The notes under the pieces were generated by a model. The model did not search any database. It saw only the letters and a list, made by a program, of their open reading frames with translations, and was not told the DNA's origin. Shown one piece after another: positions 45,264 to 53,753 of a stretch of DNA of 64,000 nt (position 1 is the first letter of the stretch; each line of letters begins with the position of its first letter). Origin of the DNA: Pseudomonas guangdongensis (GTDB taxonomy: Bacteria; Pseudomonadota; Gammaproteobacteria; Pseudomonadales; Pseudomonadaceae). The position numbers and the translations under genes were made by a program. The stretch is from positions 62,001-126,000 of the forward strand of contig NZ_LT629780.1 in assembly GCF_900105885.1 (NCBI RefSeq), in the 5' to 3' direction.

Positions 45264-46094
45264 TCAACGCTGACCGCGCGCCTGTTCGTAAAGAGGCATT
45301 ACGCGCGGAATCGCGGCGCGCAGGTTGGCTTGTCGCGTCGACGAAGCCGGGTGGGTGCTCATGAACTCGGGCGGCGCACCATTGCCGGCCTGCGCCATCT
45401 TGTTCCACAGGGTGATGGCGGCATTCGGATCGAAGCCGGCGCGCGCCGCCAGCTCCAGACCGATCAGGTCGGCCTCGTTCTCGTGACCGCGGCTGTTGGG
45501 CAGGGTCATGCCGTACTGCACGGCGACATCGGCCAACTGGCCGCCCGCTTCGCCCAGCCCGAGCAGGGCAACAGCCCCTTGCTTGGCCAGCTCGGCACCA
45601 TAGGCCTTGGAAATCGCCTCGCGACTGTGCTCGCGCAGGGCGTGGGCGATCTCGTGACCCAGCACCGCGGCCAGCTCGGCATCGTTCAGATTGAGCTGAC
45701 GCACCAGCCCGCTGTAGACGATGATCTTGCCGCCCGGACCGACATTGGCATTCAGCTCGTCGCTGTCGATCAGGTTGATTTCCCAGTTCCAGTTCAGCGC
45801 ATCGGCACGGAACGCCGGCGCCTGGGCGATCAAGCGCCGGGCCACGCCGTCGACCCGCTGGGCCAGCGCGCTGCTCTTGTCCAGCTTGCCGCTGCTGGCC
45901 GCCTTGCTCAGGGTTTCCCGGTAAGACTGGGCATACATCTGGTTCAGCTGGTCGCTGGACAGCATGCTGAACATGTACTGCTGGCGCTGCACCCCCACGG
46001 CACCGCCGCTGGTGGTATTGACCGCCTGGCAGCCGCTCAGCAGCAACGCACCGGCAAGACCGGCAAGACCGGCAAGACGCAAGACACGGGGCAT
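45264..46094 (-). CDS. M48 family metalloprotease lipoprotein (LoiP/YcaL-like)
   Basis: This membrane-bound zinc endopeptidase of the M48 family is probably in the outer membrane facing the periplasm. The precursor has 276 aa. The signal peptide contains three LAG units and ends in the lipobox LLSGC near residue 21. The zinc site is LGHEIAHALREHS, with the third ligand in SRGHENEADLIGLELAARAGFDP. AGGAGAG lies 7 bases before the ATG at 46094. E. coli relatives (LoiP, BepA, YcaL) act in outer-membrane protein quality control. The gene is read in the same direction as the YedK-like gene upstream. Confidence 0.9.
   Translation of the reverse strand: MPRVLRLAGLAGLAGALLLSGCQAVNTTSGGAVGVQRQQYMFSMLSSDQLNQMYAQSYRETLSKAASSGKLDKSSALAQRVDGVARRLIAQAPAFRADALNWNWEINLIDSDELNANVGPGGKIIVYSGLVRQLNLNDAELAAVLGHEIAHALREHSREAISKAYGAELAKQGAVALLGLGEAGGQLADVAVQYGMTLPNSRGHENEADLIGLELAARAGFDPNAAITLWNKMAQAGNGAPPEFMSTHPASSTRQANLRAAIPRVMPLYEQARGQR
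46051..46077. repeat. Three tandem 9-base repeats in the M48 lipoprotein signal peptide
   Basis: CCGGCAAGA occurs three times in a row (46051, 46060 and 46069). It encodes the Leu-Ala-Gly units of the signal peptide in frame. Copy-number changes would lengthen the hydrophobic core by three residues without a frameshift. Confidence 0.85.
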
Positions 46095-46171
46095 GGATAT
46101 TCTCTCCTGAAGGCGCAAGGCCATCATCTTAGGGCGCTGGCCGAAATCGGACAATTTGCCCGCCGGCAAGT

Positions 46172-46789
46172 TCAGGCCGGGGTCAGGCATTGCGGGCCCT
46201 CCTCCTGCGGACTGTTGCCCAGCCCGGCCAGCAGTCGCTCGCGCAAGCCCACCCGGCCAGCGCCCAGCAGGGCCTGCAGCGCCTGCGGGTCGGCCTGCGG
46301 GTCCAGCCACAAGGCCTCGCCGGCGGCGTCCAGCAGCAACGGCCGGCGCTGCGGTCCGGCTGCCACGGTGACCACCGCGGCGCTCAGGTAGGTACGACCA
46401 CCGACCGGATAGGCCTCCCACAACGCCGCCATCGACAGCAGACCGCCCTGCTCCGCGCTCATCCAGAACGGCCGACGCCGCGGGCCGCGCCACTCATAGA
46501 AGCCGTTGGCCGGCAGGATGCCGCGGCGCCGGGCGAACGCCTCGCGAAACAACGGCTGCTCGGCGAGGGTTTCCGCACGCGCCTGGGCCGGCGCTCGCGA
46601 CAGGTCTGCCAGCCAGGGCGGCGTCAGCCCCCAGTGCACCGCAGCCGCCTCGCGCCCGTCGGCCGTTGCGCGCAGCAGCAGCACCGACTGGCCGGGCGAG
46701 ATGTTCCAGCGCGACTCCAGGCGCGCCGGAAAGCCGGGCACGGCCGCCAGGGACTCCGGCCAGCGAAACAGGGCAAAACGTCCGCACAT
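46172..46789 (-). CDS. YedK/HMCES-like SOS response-associated protein with altered active site
   Basis: YedK/HMCES proteins crosslink through Cys2 to abasic sites in single-stranded DNA. The 205-aa product starts MCGRFALF, so Met removal exposes Cys2. It has WNISPGQSVLLL, WGLTPPWL, ARAETLAEQPLFREAF and GFYEWRG with the catalytic Glu99. Two usual residues are missing. The Asn of the N-A-R-x-E-T motif is Gln69. The His of the HDRRP motif is replaced, since the segment here reads GPQRRPLLLD. The ATG at 46789 is chosen over an upstream codon at 46807 because Cys2 must follow Met. Activity is therefore doubtful. Confidence 0.85.
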   Translation of the reverse strand: MCGRFALFRWPESLAAVPGFPARLESRWNISPGQSVLLLRATADGREAAAVHWGLTPPWLADLSRAPAQARAETLAEQPLFREAFARRRGILPANGFYEWRGPRRRPFWMSAEQGGLLSMAALWEAYPVGGRTYLSAAVVTVAAGPQRRPLLLDAAGEALWLDPQADPQALQALLGAGRVGLRERLLAGLGNSPQEEGPQCLTPA

Positions 46790-46822
46790 GAGAAAGGCCT
46801 TATCCACAGCAAACAGGACAGC

Positions 46823-47086
46823 TCAGCAATCGAGCACCCCGGGCTCCCCGCCCGGCTCGCCGCTGTCGTCCAGCGGCCGGGCGCTATTGTACGCCGCGAT
46901 CAGCGCCCGGGCGCGCGGCGCATCGGCATCCGCCACCTGGATCGCCAGCAATCCGGCCAGCGGCAGCTCGCCCAGCGCACCGAGCAGATAACCGCCCAGC
47001 AGGCGCGCATCGATGCTCTCGCCGGCCAGCATGTCGACCAGCCGCTCACCTTCCAGCCCGTCGGCCGGCTCGTAGATCCGCTGCAT
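46823..47086 (-). CDS. DUF2007-type small protein
   Basis: This 87-residue protein has the look of DUF2007 putative signal-transducing proteins: MQRIYEPADGLEGERLVDMLAGESIDARLLGGYL, then an acidic tail. The fold resembles PII-like small alpha/beta domains, but no ligand is known. Its ATG shares one base with the stop of the upstream CPXCG gene (TGATG). It ends 33 bases before the YedK-like gene start. Confidence 0.78.
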   Translation of the reverse strand: MQRIYEPADGLEGERLVDMLAGESIDARLLGGYLLGALGELPLAGLLAIQVADADAPRARALIAAYNSARPLDDSGEPGGEPGVLDC

Positions 47087-47268
47087 CAGTCGTCCTCGCG
47101 CCCGACCCGCAGCGTCCAGCTGCGGCCATCGGTGCGCAGCTCGAAACATACCGGTCGACAGCAGACCGGACAGTCCTCGACATAGGACTGGTCGCCGGCC
47201 GACAGATCGAGCAGCGTTTCTACCGACTCGCCGCAATACGGACAGTCATAGCCCTGAACTTCCAGCAT
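47086..47268 (-). CDS. CPXCG-motif cysteine-rich small protein
   Basis: This 60-residue protein carries two cysteine pairs, DCPYCGESVE (C9 and C12) and DCPVCCRPV (C33 and C36/C37), a layout that suits one zinc ribbon. It belongs to the CPXCG cysteine-rich family, function unknown. It is coupled to the DUF2007 gene by one-base overlap. The two are often found together in Pseudomonas. Confidence 0.82.
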   Translation of the reverse strand: MLEVQGYDCPYCGESVETLLDLSAGDQSYVEDCPVCCRPVCFELRTDGRSWTLRVGREDD

Positions 47269-47292
47269 CCACGCCTCCCGGAACTCTTCGTT

Positions 47293-47298
47293 TATAAT
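47293..47298 (+). promoter_or_regulatory. Consensus -10 element upstream of the acyltransferase gene
   Basis: TATAAT lies 59 bases before the acyltransferase ATG. The region 17 bases upstream shows no good -35 hexamer, so an activator or an extended element may be needed. Confidence 0.5.
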
Positions 47299-47357
47299 CG
47301 ACTTCCTGCCTGGCGGAACTCACGGACCGCCCCCGATATCCTGATCAAGAGACGACA

Positions 47358-48518
47358 ATGGGCGAGTTCGAAGCCATCCGACCCTATGCCGACACGGAAG
47401 TGCGCGCCGTTCTGGCGCGCCTGCTCACCGACGACGCCTTTCTTTCCATCCTGACACGCTATCGCTTCCCGCGCCTGGCCGGCCCCTGCGGCTGGCTGCT
47501 CAAGCCGATCATCGCCCATTACCTGCGCCGCGAGATCCAGGGCGTGGACAGCGTGGCCGCCCTGCAGGCGCGCATCGAGCCCTATGTCGACCGCAGCATC
47601 GAGCGGGCCAGCGACGGCATCACCTACTCCGGCCTGGAAAACCTGCAGAAGGGGCGCGCCTACCTGTTCCTCAGCAATCACCGCGACATCGTCATGGATC
47701 CGGCGTTCGTCAACTACGCGCTGTACCACGCCGGGCATCCCACGCCACGCCTGGCGATCGGCGACAACCTGCTGCAGAAGCCCTTCGTCAGCGACCTGAT
47801 GCGCCTGAACAAGAGCTTCATCGTGCACCGCTCGATCAGCGGTCGGCGCGAGAAGCTGGCCGCTTTCCAGACCCTGTCGGCCTACATCAACCACTCGATC
47901 CGCACGGAAGGCGAGTCAATCTGGATCGCCCAGGCCGAGGGCCGCGCCAAGGACGGCGACGACCGTACCGATTCGGCGATCCTCAAGATGTTCCACATGA
48001 GCCGCAAGGACGAAGCCTTCGCCAGCGTGCTGCGCGAACTCCATCTGGTGCCGATCGCCATCAGCTACGAGTACGATCCCTGCGACCTGGCCAAGGCCCG
48101 CGAGCTGTACATCCGCGCCAGCACCGGCAGCTACAGCAAGGCGCCAGGCGAGGACGACGCCAGCATCGCCCTGGGCATCACCGGCTACAAGGGGCGCGTG
48201 CACATCCACTTCGGCGCCGAGATCGACACCCCGGAGGACGACGCCAAGCTGCTGGCACAGCGCATCGACCGCGAGATCCTCGGCCATTACCGGCTGTTCC
48301 CGGTGCACTATCTGGCCTACGCCATGTGGGACGAGCGCGACCCGCAACTGGCGGTGCCGCCGGCGGACAGCCTGTTCGAGGCTGACGAGCTGGCGCGCGC
48401 GCGCAGCGAATGGCAACGCCGCCTCGACGCCTGCCCGGCCGAGCAGCGCCCGTGGCTGATCATGCAGTACGCCACCCCGCTGCGTAACCGCTACGCCGCG
48501 CTGTACAGCGCGACCTGA
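47358..48518 (+). CDS. Glycerophospholipid acyltransferase-like (PlsC/GPAT domain) protein
   Basis: This 386-residue protein has an acyltransferase domain. LSNHRDIVMDPAF (near residue 106) is a variant of the NHxxxxD catalytic box. LNKSFIVHRSISGRREKL and IWIAQAEGRAKDGDDRTD match the later substrate and P-E-G blocks, with AEGR in place of PEGT. The C-terminal third has no clear family. Transfer of a fatty acyl chain to a phospholipid precursor is inferred; the acceptor is unknown. No signal peptide is seen. It is divergent from the CPXCG gene and converges on a small membrane protein gene. Confidence 0.82.
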   Translation: MGEFEAIRPYADTEVRAVLARLLTDDAFLSILTRYRFPRLAGPCGWLLKPIIAHYLRREIQGVDSVAALQARIEPYVDRSIERASDGITYSGLENLQKGRAYLFLSNHRDIVMDPAFVNYALYHAGHPTPRLAIGDNLLQKPFVSDLMRLNKSFIVHRSISGRREKLAAFQTLSAYINHSIRTEGESIWIAQAEGRAKDGDDRTDSAILKMFHMSRKDEAFASVLRELHLVPIAISYEYDPCDLAKARELYIRASTGSYSKAPGEDDASIALGITGYKGRVHIHFGAEIDTPEDDAKLLAQRIDREILGHYRLFPVHYLAYAMWDERDPQLAVPPADSLFEADELARARSEWQRRLDACPAEQRPWLIMQYATPLRNRYAALYSAT

Positions 48519-48548
48519 GGAGAACGGCGGCGCTCTGCGCCGCCACGC

Positions 48549-48860
48549 TCAGCCGGCGAGCGACGTGCCCAGGGTGGTGCTGAACCACGACAGGGCCAGC
48601 CCGGCGCCCAGGCTGACCAGCCCGAAGGCATAGAAGAAGCGGTTGAGGCGGTCGAGCGCCGCATCGGCCGCCGACGGCGCCAGAGCCTCCAGCAGCGCCT
48701 CCCCCTCGCTTTCCATCAGCACGCGCGCCAGCGCGCGGCGCTCGCGCCAGCGGGTGGCCAGCAGCAGCCAGCTGCCGGCCAGCGCCAGAAACAGGGCCAG
48801 CCCATTGACGACCTGGGCCGGATAGGCCAGTCCCAGCGACCACAGCACTTCAAGCGACAT
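48549..48860 (-). CDS. Small predicted membrane protein, function unknown
   Basis: This 103-residue protein has two hydrophobic helices (about 12-33 and 76-98). They flank a charged middle part (TRWRERRALARVLMESEGEALLEAL) that would lie in the cytoplasm. I do not recognise the family. The ATG at 48860 has GGGGAGG 7 bases upstream; a GTG six bases earlier is less likely. Confidence 0.65.
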   Translation of the reverse strand: MSLEVLWSLGLAYPAQVVNGLALFLALAGSWLLLATRWRERRALARVLMESEGEALLEALAPSAADAALDRLNRFFYAFGLVSLGAGLALSWFSTTLGTSLAG

Positions 48861-48996
48861 CCACACCTCCCCGACGGCCTGCCGGGCAGGCCTTGCGATG
48901 ACTGACCGGCGCCGCGCGGCCGGTCGAAACGCCGCGCAGTCTAACCGCCGCCGCCGCGGCGCTCGGCAGCTATCCGACGAGCGCAGCGTCCGGGCA

Positions 48997-49027
48997 TGAA
49001 AAAAGGCGATGGGGTCACCATCGCCTT
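48997..49027 (-). terminator. Intrinsic terminator of yajG
   Basis: Stem AAGGCGATGG/CCATCGCCTT (49003-49012 with 49018-49027) has a five-base loop and is followed on the minus strand by a T-run. It lies 25 bases beyond the yajG stop. Confidence 0.88.
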
Positions 49028-49052
49028 GCGCTCGCCGGACAGCAGCCGCGGC

Positions 49053-49640
49053 TTACTGGTTGTTCAGCAACTGGCCGACGGTGGGATCCTTGAACACCCG
49101 GGTCAGCGCATCGCTGACCACATCGCTGACCAGCTTGCTGTTGGTCTGCTGATTGGGCGCCATGCCGAAGCGCTGGTTCAGCGAGGCGCCGTAGCGGCCG
49201 CTGTAGCGGCGCACGCTGTTCTGCACGTCGGCGCGGATGCTGGCGCTGATGTTCGCCTCGGTGACGTAGCTGCCATCCTTGGGCGACTGGTACTTCAGGT
49301 CGGTCAGGGTCAGGGTCAGCTGCGGCGCGTTGTAGGCGTTGGGTGTCGGGGTGAAACCGAGCAAGCGTACCGCCGCCTCGGCCTGACCCTGCAGCTTGGG
49401 CAGCAGGTCCTGCGGGTTGACGCTGATCGCGCTGGTTTCCGGGTAGAGGCCGCCACGGGTGCCGAGCACCGGCGAGGGACGTCCGTCGACAACCCGCACC
49501 ACCACCGGCTGACCCTGACCGACCGGCGTCAGCGGCGCGGTGACCATCGGTTGCAGACTGAGTTGTTGCGGGCTGTGCGCACAGCCCGCCAGGGTCAGAC
49601 TGGCGGCGGCGAACAGGCCAAGCAGCAGACGGGGCAGCAT
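49053..49640 (-). CDS. yajG: YajG family lipoprotein
   Basis: This 195-residue precursor has a lipobox LTLAGCAHSP (cysteine near residue 20), so it is a membrane lipoprotein. The mature part has GQPVVVRVVDGRPSPVLGTRGG and a long LTLTLTDLKYQ segment, as in YajG/DUF4823-like envelope proteins. Precise function is unknown; in some enterobacteria yajG sits beside ampG, while here ampG is 48 kb away. CGGAGA precedes the ATG at 49640. It is transcribed in line with zapE upstream, with a hairpin between. Confidence 0.82.
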   Translation of the reverse strand: MLPRLLLGLFAAASLTLAGCAHSPQQLSLQPMVTAPLTPVGQGQPVVVRVVDGRPSPVLGTRGGLYPETSAISVNPQDLLPKLQGQAEAAVRLLGFTPTPNAYNAPQLTLTLTDLKYQSPKDGSYVTEANISASIRADVQNSVRRYSGRYGASLNQRFGMAPNQQTNSKLVSDVVSDALTRVFKDPTVGQLLNNQ

Positions 49641-49708
49641 GTCGATTTCTCCGGAAAGGGACTGGAAGGAACGGAGCGCAGTATATCCACACCGCCCGGG
49701 AGCGGAAA

Positions 49709-49738
49709 CGACGAGGGCACCCGCAGGTGCCCTCGTCG
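49709..49738 (-). terminator. Hairpin between zapE and yajG
   Basis: A 12-bp perfect stem (49710-49721 with 49726-49737) with a CGCA loop lies just after the zapE stop. Only GTTTCC follows on the minus strand, so termination may be partial and allow read-through to yajG. Confidence 0.65.
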
Positions 49739-49741
49739 AGG

Positions 49742-50839
49742 TCACGGCTTGTGCGGCCGGGCGAGGAATTCGTGGGACTGCATCTCCAGCAGGCGACTCA
49801 GGGTGCGCTGGAACTCGAACTCCAGGCGGCCGCCGGTGTAGAGATCCTTGAGTTCCACCTCGGCGGAGAGGATCAGCTTGACGTTGCGGTCGTAGAACTC
49901 GTCCACCAGGTTGATGAAGCGCCGCGCCATGTCGTCCTTGGCGGTGCCCATCTGCTCGACATTGGAGATCAACACCGCGCCGAAGATCTTGCCCAGCTCG
50001 ATGTAGTCGTTCTGGCTGCGCGGGCCGTCGCACAGGGCGCGGAACTCGAACCAGGCAACGTCGTTGGCGGTCTTGCGCGCGCGGATCTCGCGGTTCTCGA
50101 TCAGCAGCACGTCATCGTCCTTCACCGTGCAGTTCTCGGTGAGCAGGCTCTTGAAGCTGCGCTCCAGGCTCAGCTCGGCCTCGGCGTCGAGCGGGCAGTG
50201 GTACAGCTCGGCCTGCTCCAGGGCGCGCAGGCGGTAGTCGATGCCGCTGTCGACGTTGACGATCTCGGTGTGCTGCTTGAGCAGGGCGATCGCCGGCAGG
50301 AAGCGGGCACGCTGCAGGCCGTCCTTGTACAGGCCGTCCGGCACGATGTTGGAGGTCGCCACCAGACTCACGCCGTTGTTGAACAGCTCCTCGAGCAGGG
50401 TGGCGAGGATCATCGCGTCGGTGATGTCGGAGACGAAGAATTCGTCGAAGCAGATCACCCGTGCCTCGTCGGCGAAGCGCTTGCCGATGATGGTCAGCGG
50501 GTTCTTCTCGCCCTTGAGGGTCTTCATCTCCTCGTGGACGCGCTTCATGAAGCGGTGGAAGTGGGTGCGCATCTTCTGCTCGAACGGCAGGGCATCGAAG
50601 AAGGTGTCGACCAGGTAGGTCTTGCCGCGACCGACGCCGCCCCAGAAGTAGATGCCCTTGACCGGCCCCTGCGGCTTCTTGCGGCCGAACAGCTTGCCGA
50701 ACAGGCCCGCCGACTCCTGCTGGCCGCTGACCAGGTCGTCGTAGAGACGCTGCAGATGACGCACGGCATTTTCCTGCGCGGCGTCGTGGAAGAAGTCGGG
50801 GCGTTTCAGATCGGCCTGGTAGCGTTCGAGCGGGGTCAT
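49742..50839 (-). CDS. zapE: Cell division ATPase ZapE (AFG1-like)
   Basis: ZapE is a cytoplasmic ATPase that joins the Z ring late and affects FtsZ bundling. The protein has 365 aa. It starts MTPLERYQADLKRPDFFHDAAQ. Walker A is IYFWGGVGRGKTYLVD and Walker B is ARVICFDEFFVSDITDA. A sensor region LVATSNIVPDGLYKDGLQR is also intact. The start at 50839 lies 86 bases after the trpS stop, same strand. Confidence 0.95.
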   Translation of the reverse strand: MTPLERYQADLKRPDFFHDAAQENAVRHLQRLYDDLVSGQQESAGLFGKLFGRKKPQGPVKGIYFWGGVGRGKTYLVDTFFDALPFEQKMRTHFHRFMKRVHEEMKTLKGEKNPLTIIGKRFADEARVICFDEFFVSDITDAMILATLLEELFNNGVSLVATSNIVPDGLYKDGLQRARFLPAIALLKQHTEIVNVDSGIDYRLRALEQAELYHCPLDAEAELSLERSFKSLLTENCTVKDDDVLLIENREIRARKTANDVAWFEFRALCDGPRSQNDYIELGKIFGAVLISNVEQMGTAKDDMARRFINLVDEFYDRNVKLILSAEVELKDLYTGGRLEFEFQRTLSRLLEMQSHEFLARPHKP

Positions 50840-50925
50840 GACGGCAACACGGTTAAGAAACGGGGCCGCCACTTTAACGGCGCACCCCGCCCTTGGCAAT
50901 TCGCCGGACCGCCGCGCGCGGCACC

Positions 50926-52440
50926 CTACTCTTCCTGCGGCGCCAGCACCTCGCCGAGACGACGCATCGCCGCATCGCGCGCGGCATTGTCGGCATAGGC
51001 CGGGCTGTGCGCCACCGGCGCATCGTCCAGCCACACGGCAAAGCCGCTGCCGTCCTTGCGCAGATCCAGCTCCTCGTCCTGCAGGCGCTTGCTCGCCGCG
51101 CCGGCACTCTTGCCGTCGGCGAAGCCGATCGACAGCAGCAGCGGGCTGCCGTCGACGTCCAGCAGGCGGAAGCGGAAGCTGCCGTCGCCGTCGCGGAAGC
51201 TGACCAGACGCGACTTCTTCGCCGCCTTGGGTGCGGCCTTGTCGGCGGCGACTGCGGCGACCGGGGCCGGCGCGGCGGCAGGAGCGGCGGGCGCGGCCGC
51301 CGGGACCGGTGCGCCGCGCTTGGCGGCCTGCGCCATGTTCATGTCCACCGCCACCTCGTCGAGGAAGCTGACGAAGGCGCCCAGCGCCTGGCCCAGCGAG
51401 GCGCCCGCCGGCTTGGCGACCGGCGCGGCCACGAAGGAGCGCAGGCCCACCGCCTCGCGCAGCTCGCCGAGGAACGGCGTGGCGATCTTGCGGGCCTTGG
51501 CGGCGCCGGCCAGCAGGATGTCCTCCAGATCGTTCGGCCGGGCGATCAGCGCGTTGTAGCGCTCGCGGGCCGCACCCAGCTCGCCTTCGAGCAGCTCGGT
51601 CAGGCGGCGCTTGGCCTCGCCCCAGCCCAGGCCATCCTGCAGTTCGGCACGGAATGCCGCGCCCTGCTCGGCGCTGGCGAAAGCCTGGTAGAGGGTGCAG
51701 AGATGCGAGCTGTCGGCATCCTTGGGCTCGCCCGGCAGCTTCGAGTCGGTGACGATGCGCGCCACCGCGTCCTTGAGCTGCTTGCTGGTGCCGAACAGCG
51801 GGATGGTGTTGTCGTAGCTCTTGCTCATCTTGCGCCCGTCGAGGCCCGGCAGGGTCGCCACGCTCTCCTCGATCAGCGCCTCGGGCAGGGCGAACAGCTC
51901 GCGGCCGTTGCCGAACAGGTGGTTGAAGCGCTGGCCGATGTCGCGGGCCATTTCCACGTGCTGGATCTGGTCGCGACCGACCGGCACCTGGTTGGCGTTG
52001 AACATCAGGATGTCGGCAGCCATCAGCACCGGGTAGCTGAACAGGCCCATGGTCACCCCGGCGTCCGGATCCTCGCCCCTGGCCAGGTTCTGGTCGACCG
52101 AAGCCTTGTAGGCGTGGGCACGGTTGAGCAGGCCCTTGGCCGCCACGCAGGTGAGCAGCCAGGTCAGCTCGGGGATCTCGGGGATGTCCGACTGGCGATA
52201 GAAGGTCACCCGCTCGGGGTCGAGGCCGCAGGCCAGCCAGGTGGCGGCGATCTCCAGGCGCGAGCGCTGGATGCGCTGCGGATCGTCGCACTTGATCAGC
52301 GCGTGGTAGTCGGCCAGGAAGTAGAAGGAGTCCACATTGTCCGCGCGGCTGGCTCTGATCGCCGGGCGGATGGCACCGGCGTAGTTGCCCAGGTGCGGCG
52401 TGCCGGTGGTGGTGATGCCGGTAAGAATACGGATGGTCAT
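50926..52440 (-). CDS. trpS: Tryptophanyl-tRNA synthetase with extended C-terminus
   Basis: This class I synthetase charges tRNA-Trp. The first about 335 residues are the normal enzyme: [14 protein letters not shown] is the HIGH-like motif and KMSKS lies at 204-208. The whole protein has 504 aa because of a C-terminal addition. An Ala/Pro-rich linker (about 393-412) leads to a basic/acidic domain of some 90 residues containing [28 protein letters not shown]. Pseudomonas TrpS proteins are longer than the E. coli one, but the function of the added part is unknown to me. It lies between zapE and the hydrolase gene. Confidence 0.94.
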   Translation of the reverse strand: MTIRILTGITTTGTPHLGNYAGAIRPAIRASRADNVDSFYFLADYHALIKCDDPQRIQRSRLEIAATWLACGLDPERVTFYRQSDIPEIPELTWLLTCVAAKGLLNRAHAYKASVDQNLARGEDPDAGVTMGLFSYPVLMAADILMFNANQVPVGRDQIQHVEMARDIGQRFNHLFGNGRELFALPEALIEESVATLPGLDGRKMSKSYDNTIPLFGTSKQLKDAVARIVTDSKLPGEPKDADSSHLCTLYQAFASAEQGAAFRAELQDGLGWGEAKRRLTELLEGELGAARERYNALIARPNDLEDILLAGAAKARKIATPFLGELREAVGLRSFVAAPVAKPAGASLGQALGAFVSFLDEVAVDMNMAQAAKRGAPVPAAAPAAPAAAPAPVAAVAADKAAPKAAKKSRLVSFRDGDGSFRFRLLDVDGSPLLLSIGFADGKSAGAASKRLQDEELDLRKDGSGFAVWLDDAPVAHSPAYADNAARDAAMRRLGEVLAPQEE

Positions 52441-52463
52441 GATCTATCGCTTGTCGGACTGCG

Positions 52464-53099
52464 TCAGGAGTGGAGGCGGGGCAGAACCAGCGCTTTCAGC
52501 TCGTTCAGCTTGCCGTGGAAGAAGTGCCCGCATTCTGCCACCTTGAGCAGCTCGTGGGGACGCTCGAGGGCCGCCGACCAGGCGTACACCGCCGCCGGCG
52601 TGACCACCTCGTCGTCCTCGGGCTGGATCACGTACAGCGGCCCCGCCTCGGGCAGACGGCCATCGACGGCGAAGCGCTCGACCGGCGGCGCCAGCATCAG
52701 CAGCTGCGCGACCTCGACGCCACGCCGCTCCAGCCGGCCGCCCAGGCAGGCCGCCACGCAGGCGCCGAAGGAGAAGCCGCACAGGGTCAGCGGCAGGCCG
52801 GGATGTTCGGCCAGCAGCCAGTTCGCGGCCGCCTCGGCATCGTCGATCTCGCCCTCGCCGTTGGCATGCTCGCCCGGGCTCTGGCCGACGCCACGGAAGT
52901 TGAAGCGCAGGGTGGCGTAGCCGGCGTCGCGCGCCGCGCGCTGCAGGGTGGCCACCACCTTGTTGTGCATGCTGCCGGCGAACAGCGGGTGGGGATGGCA
53001 GATCAGCGCCAGGCCGCGCGCATCGGCGCGACCCAGGTACAGCGCTTCGAGGGCACCGGCGGGGCCGTCGAGCAGCAGGGGGATTTCCGTCAAAGACAC
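52464..53099 (-). CDS. Alpha/beta hydrolase, DUF-type dienelactone-hydrolase-like
   Basis: This 211-aa cytoplasmic protein shows ALICHPHPLFAGSMHNKVV, LRFNFRGVGQSPGEH and the nucleophile elbow CGFSFGACVAA (Gly-Phe-Ser-Phe-Gly). A later Asp (PEDDEVV) and His (CGHFFHG) complete the triad. This is the short PA4440/YbbA-type family; substrate unknown. A GTG start at 53099 has GGAG 6 bases upstream and is preferred to an upstream start at 53204 that adds low-complexity residues. It is divergent from zapG and ends 23 bases before trpS. Confidence 0.85.
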   Translation of the reverse strand: MSLTEIPLLLDGPAGALEALYLGRADARGLALICHPHPLFAGSMHNKVVATLQRAARDAGYATLRFNFRGVGQSPGEHANGEGEIDDAEAAANWLLAEHPGLPLTLCGFSFGACVAACLGGRLERRGVEVAQLLMLAPPVERFAVDGRLPEAGPLYVIQPEDDEVVTPAAVYAWSAALERPHELLKVAECGHFFHGKLNELKALVLPRLHS

Positions 53100-53248
53100 A
53101 AGGTACTCCGTGACCCCGACCAGGGGCGACTCGTCTGTGGCCTGCAGGGCGCACGCGGCCCTGCTGCAGGCTGGCTGAGCGCCGATGCTATACAGCGCCG
53201 GCACAAGCCGTTAACGTAATGCAAATACCGTCTATAGAGGAAGGATTC

Positions 53249-53677
53249 GTGGAACAGTCTCTTGCTGGCTGGCTGCTGCCAGTCGTGGCGCTGATCGTCG
53301 GCGTCGTCATCGGCTTCCTGCTCGCGCGCCTGCTGCCGGGCGCCGCTCCCGGTCGCGCCCAACACAAGATGGACGAGATGCAGGAGCGCTTCGAGGCCTA
53401 CCAGAGCGAGGTGATCAATCACTTCAACGCCACCGCCAACCTGGTGCAGAAGCTCAACCAGAACTATCAGGACATCCAGGAGCACCTCTCCGAGGGTGCC
53501 AGCCGTCTGGCACTCGACGAGCTGACCCGCCAGCGGCTGATCGCCGCCCTCAGCGACGGCGCCCAGCCGCCGCGCGAGCGCCTGTCGAGCAACGTCAGCG
53601 GCACCGAGCCGCCGAAAGACTACGCCCCCGGCCAGTCCGGCATACTCAGCGACGAGCCGGTGGTCAAGCACGGCTGA
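53249..53677 (+). CDS. zapG: Envelope/division protein ZapG (YhcB, DUF1043)
   Basis: YhcB/ZapG is an inner-membrane protein linked with cell division and envelope biogenesis. The product has 142 aa. A GTG start preceded by GGAAGG gives VEQSLAGWLLPVVALIVG, then one N-terminal helix. A cytoplasmic coiled coil follows (MDEMQERFEAYQSEVINHFNATANLVQKLNQNYQDI), with a polar, disordered tail. It is monocistronic and followed by a strong terminator. Confidence 0.92.
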   Translation: MEQSLAGWLLPVVALIVGVVIGFLLARLLPGAAPGRAQHKMDEMQERFEAYQSEVINHFNATANLVQKLNQNYQDIQEHLSEGASRLALDELTRQRLIAALSDGAQPPRERLSSNVSGTEPPKDYAPGQSGILSDEPVVKHG

Positions 53678-53697
53678 CGCCACCTCCGCGACACGAC

Positions 53698-53723
53698 AAA
53701 AGCCCTGCAACTGCAGGGCTTTT
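53698..53723. terminator. Terminator after zapG
   Basis: AAAAGCCCTGC/GCAGGGCTTTT (53698-53708 with 53713-53723) forms an 11-bp stem with a four-base loop, 21 bases after the zapG stop. It can work in both directions. Confidence 0.92.
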
Positions 53724-53753
53724 GCTTATCTGGCGGCGGCATTACCCCAGAAG

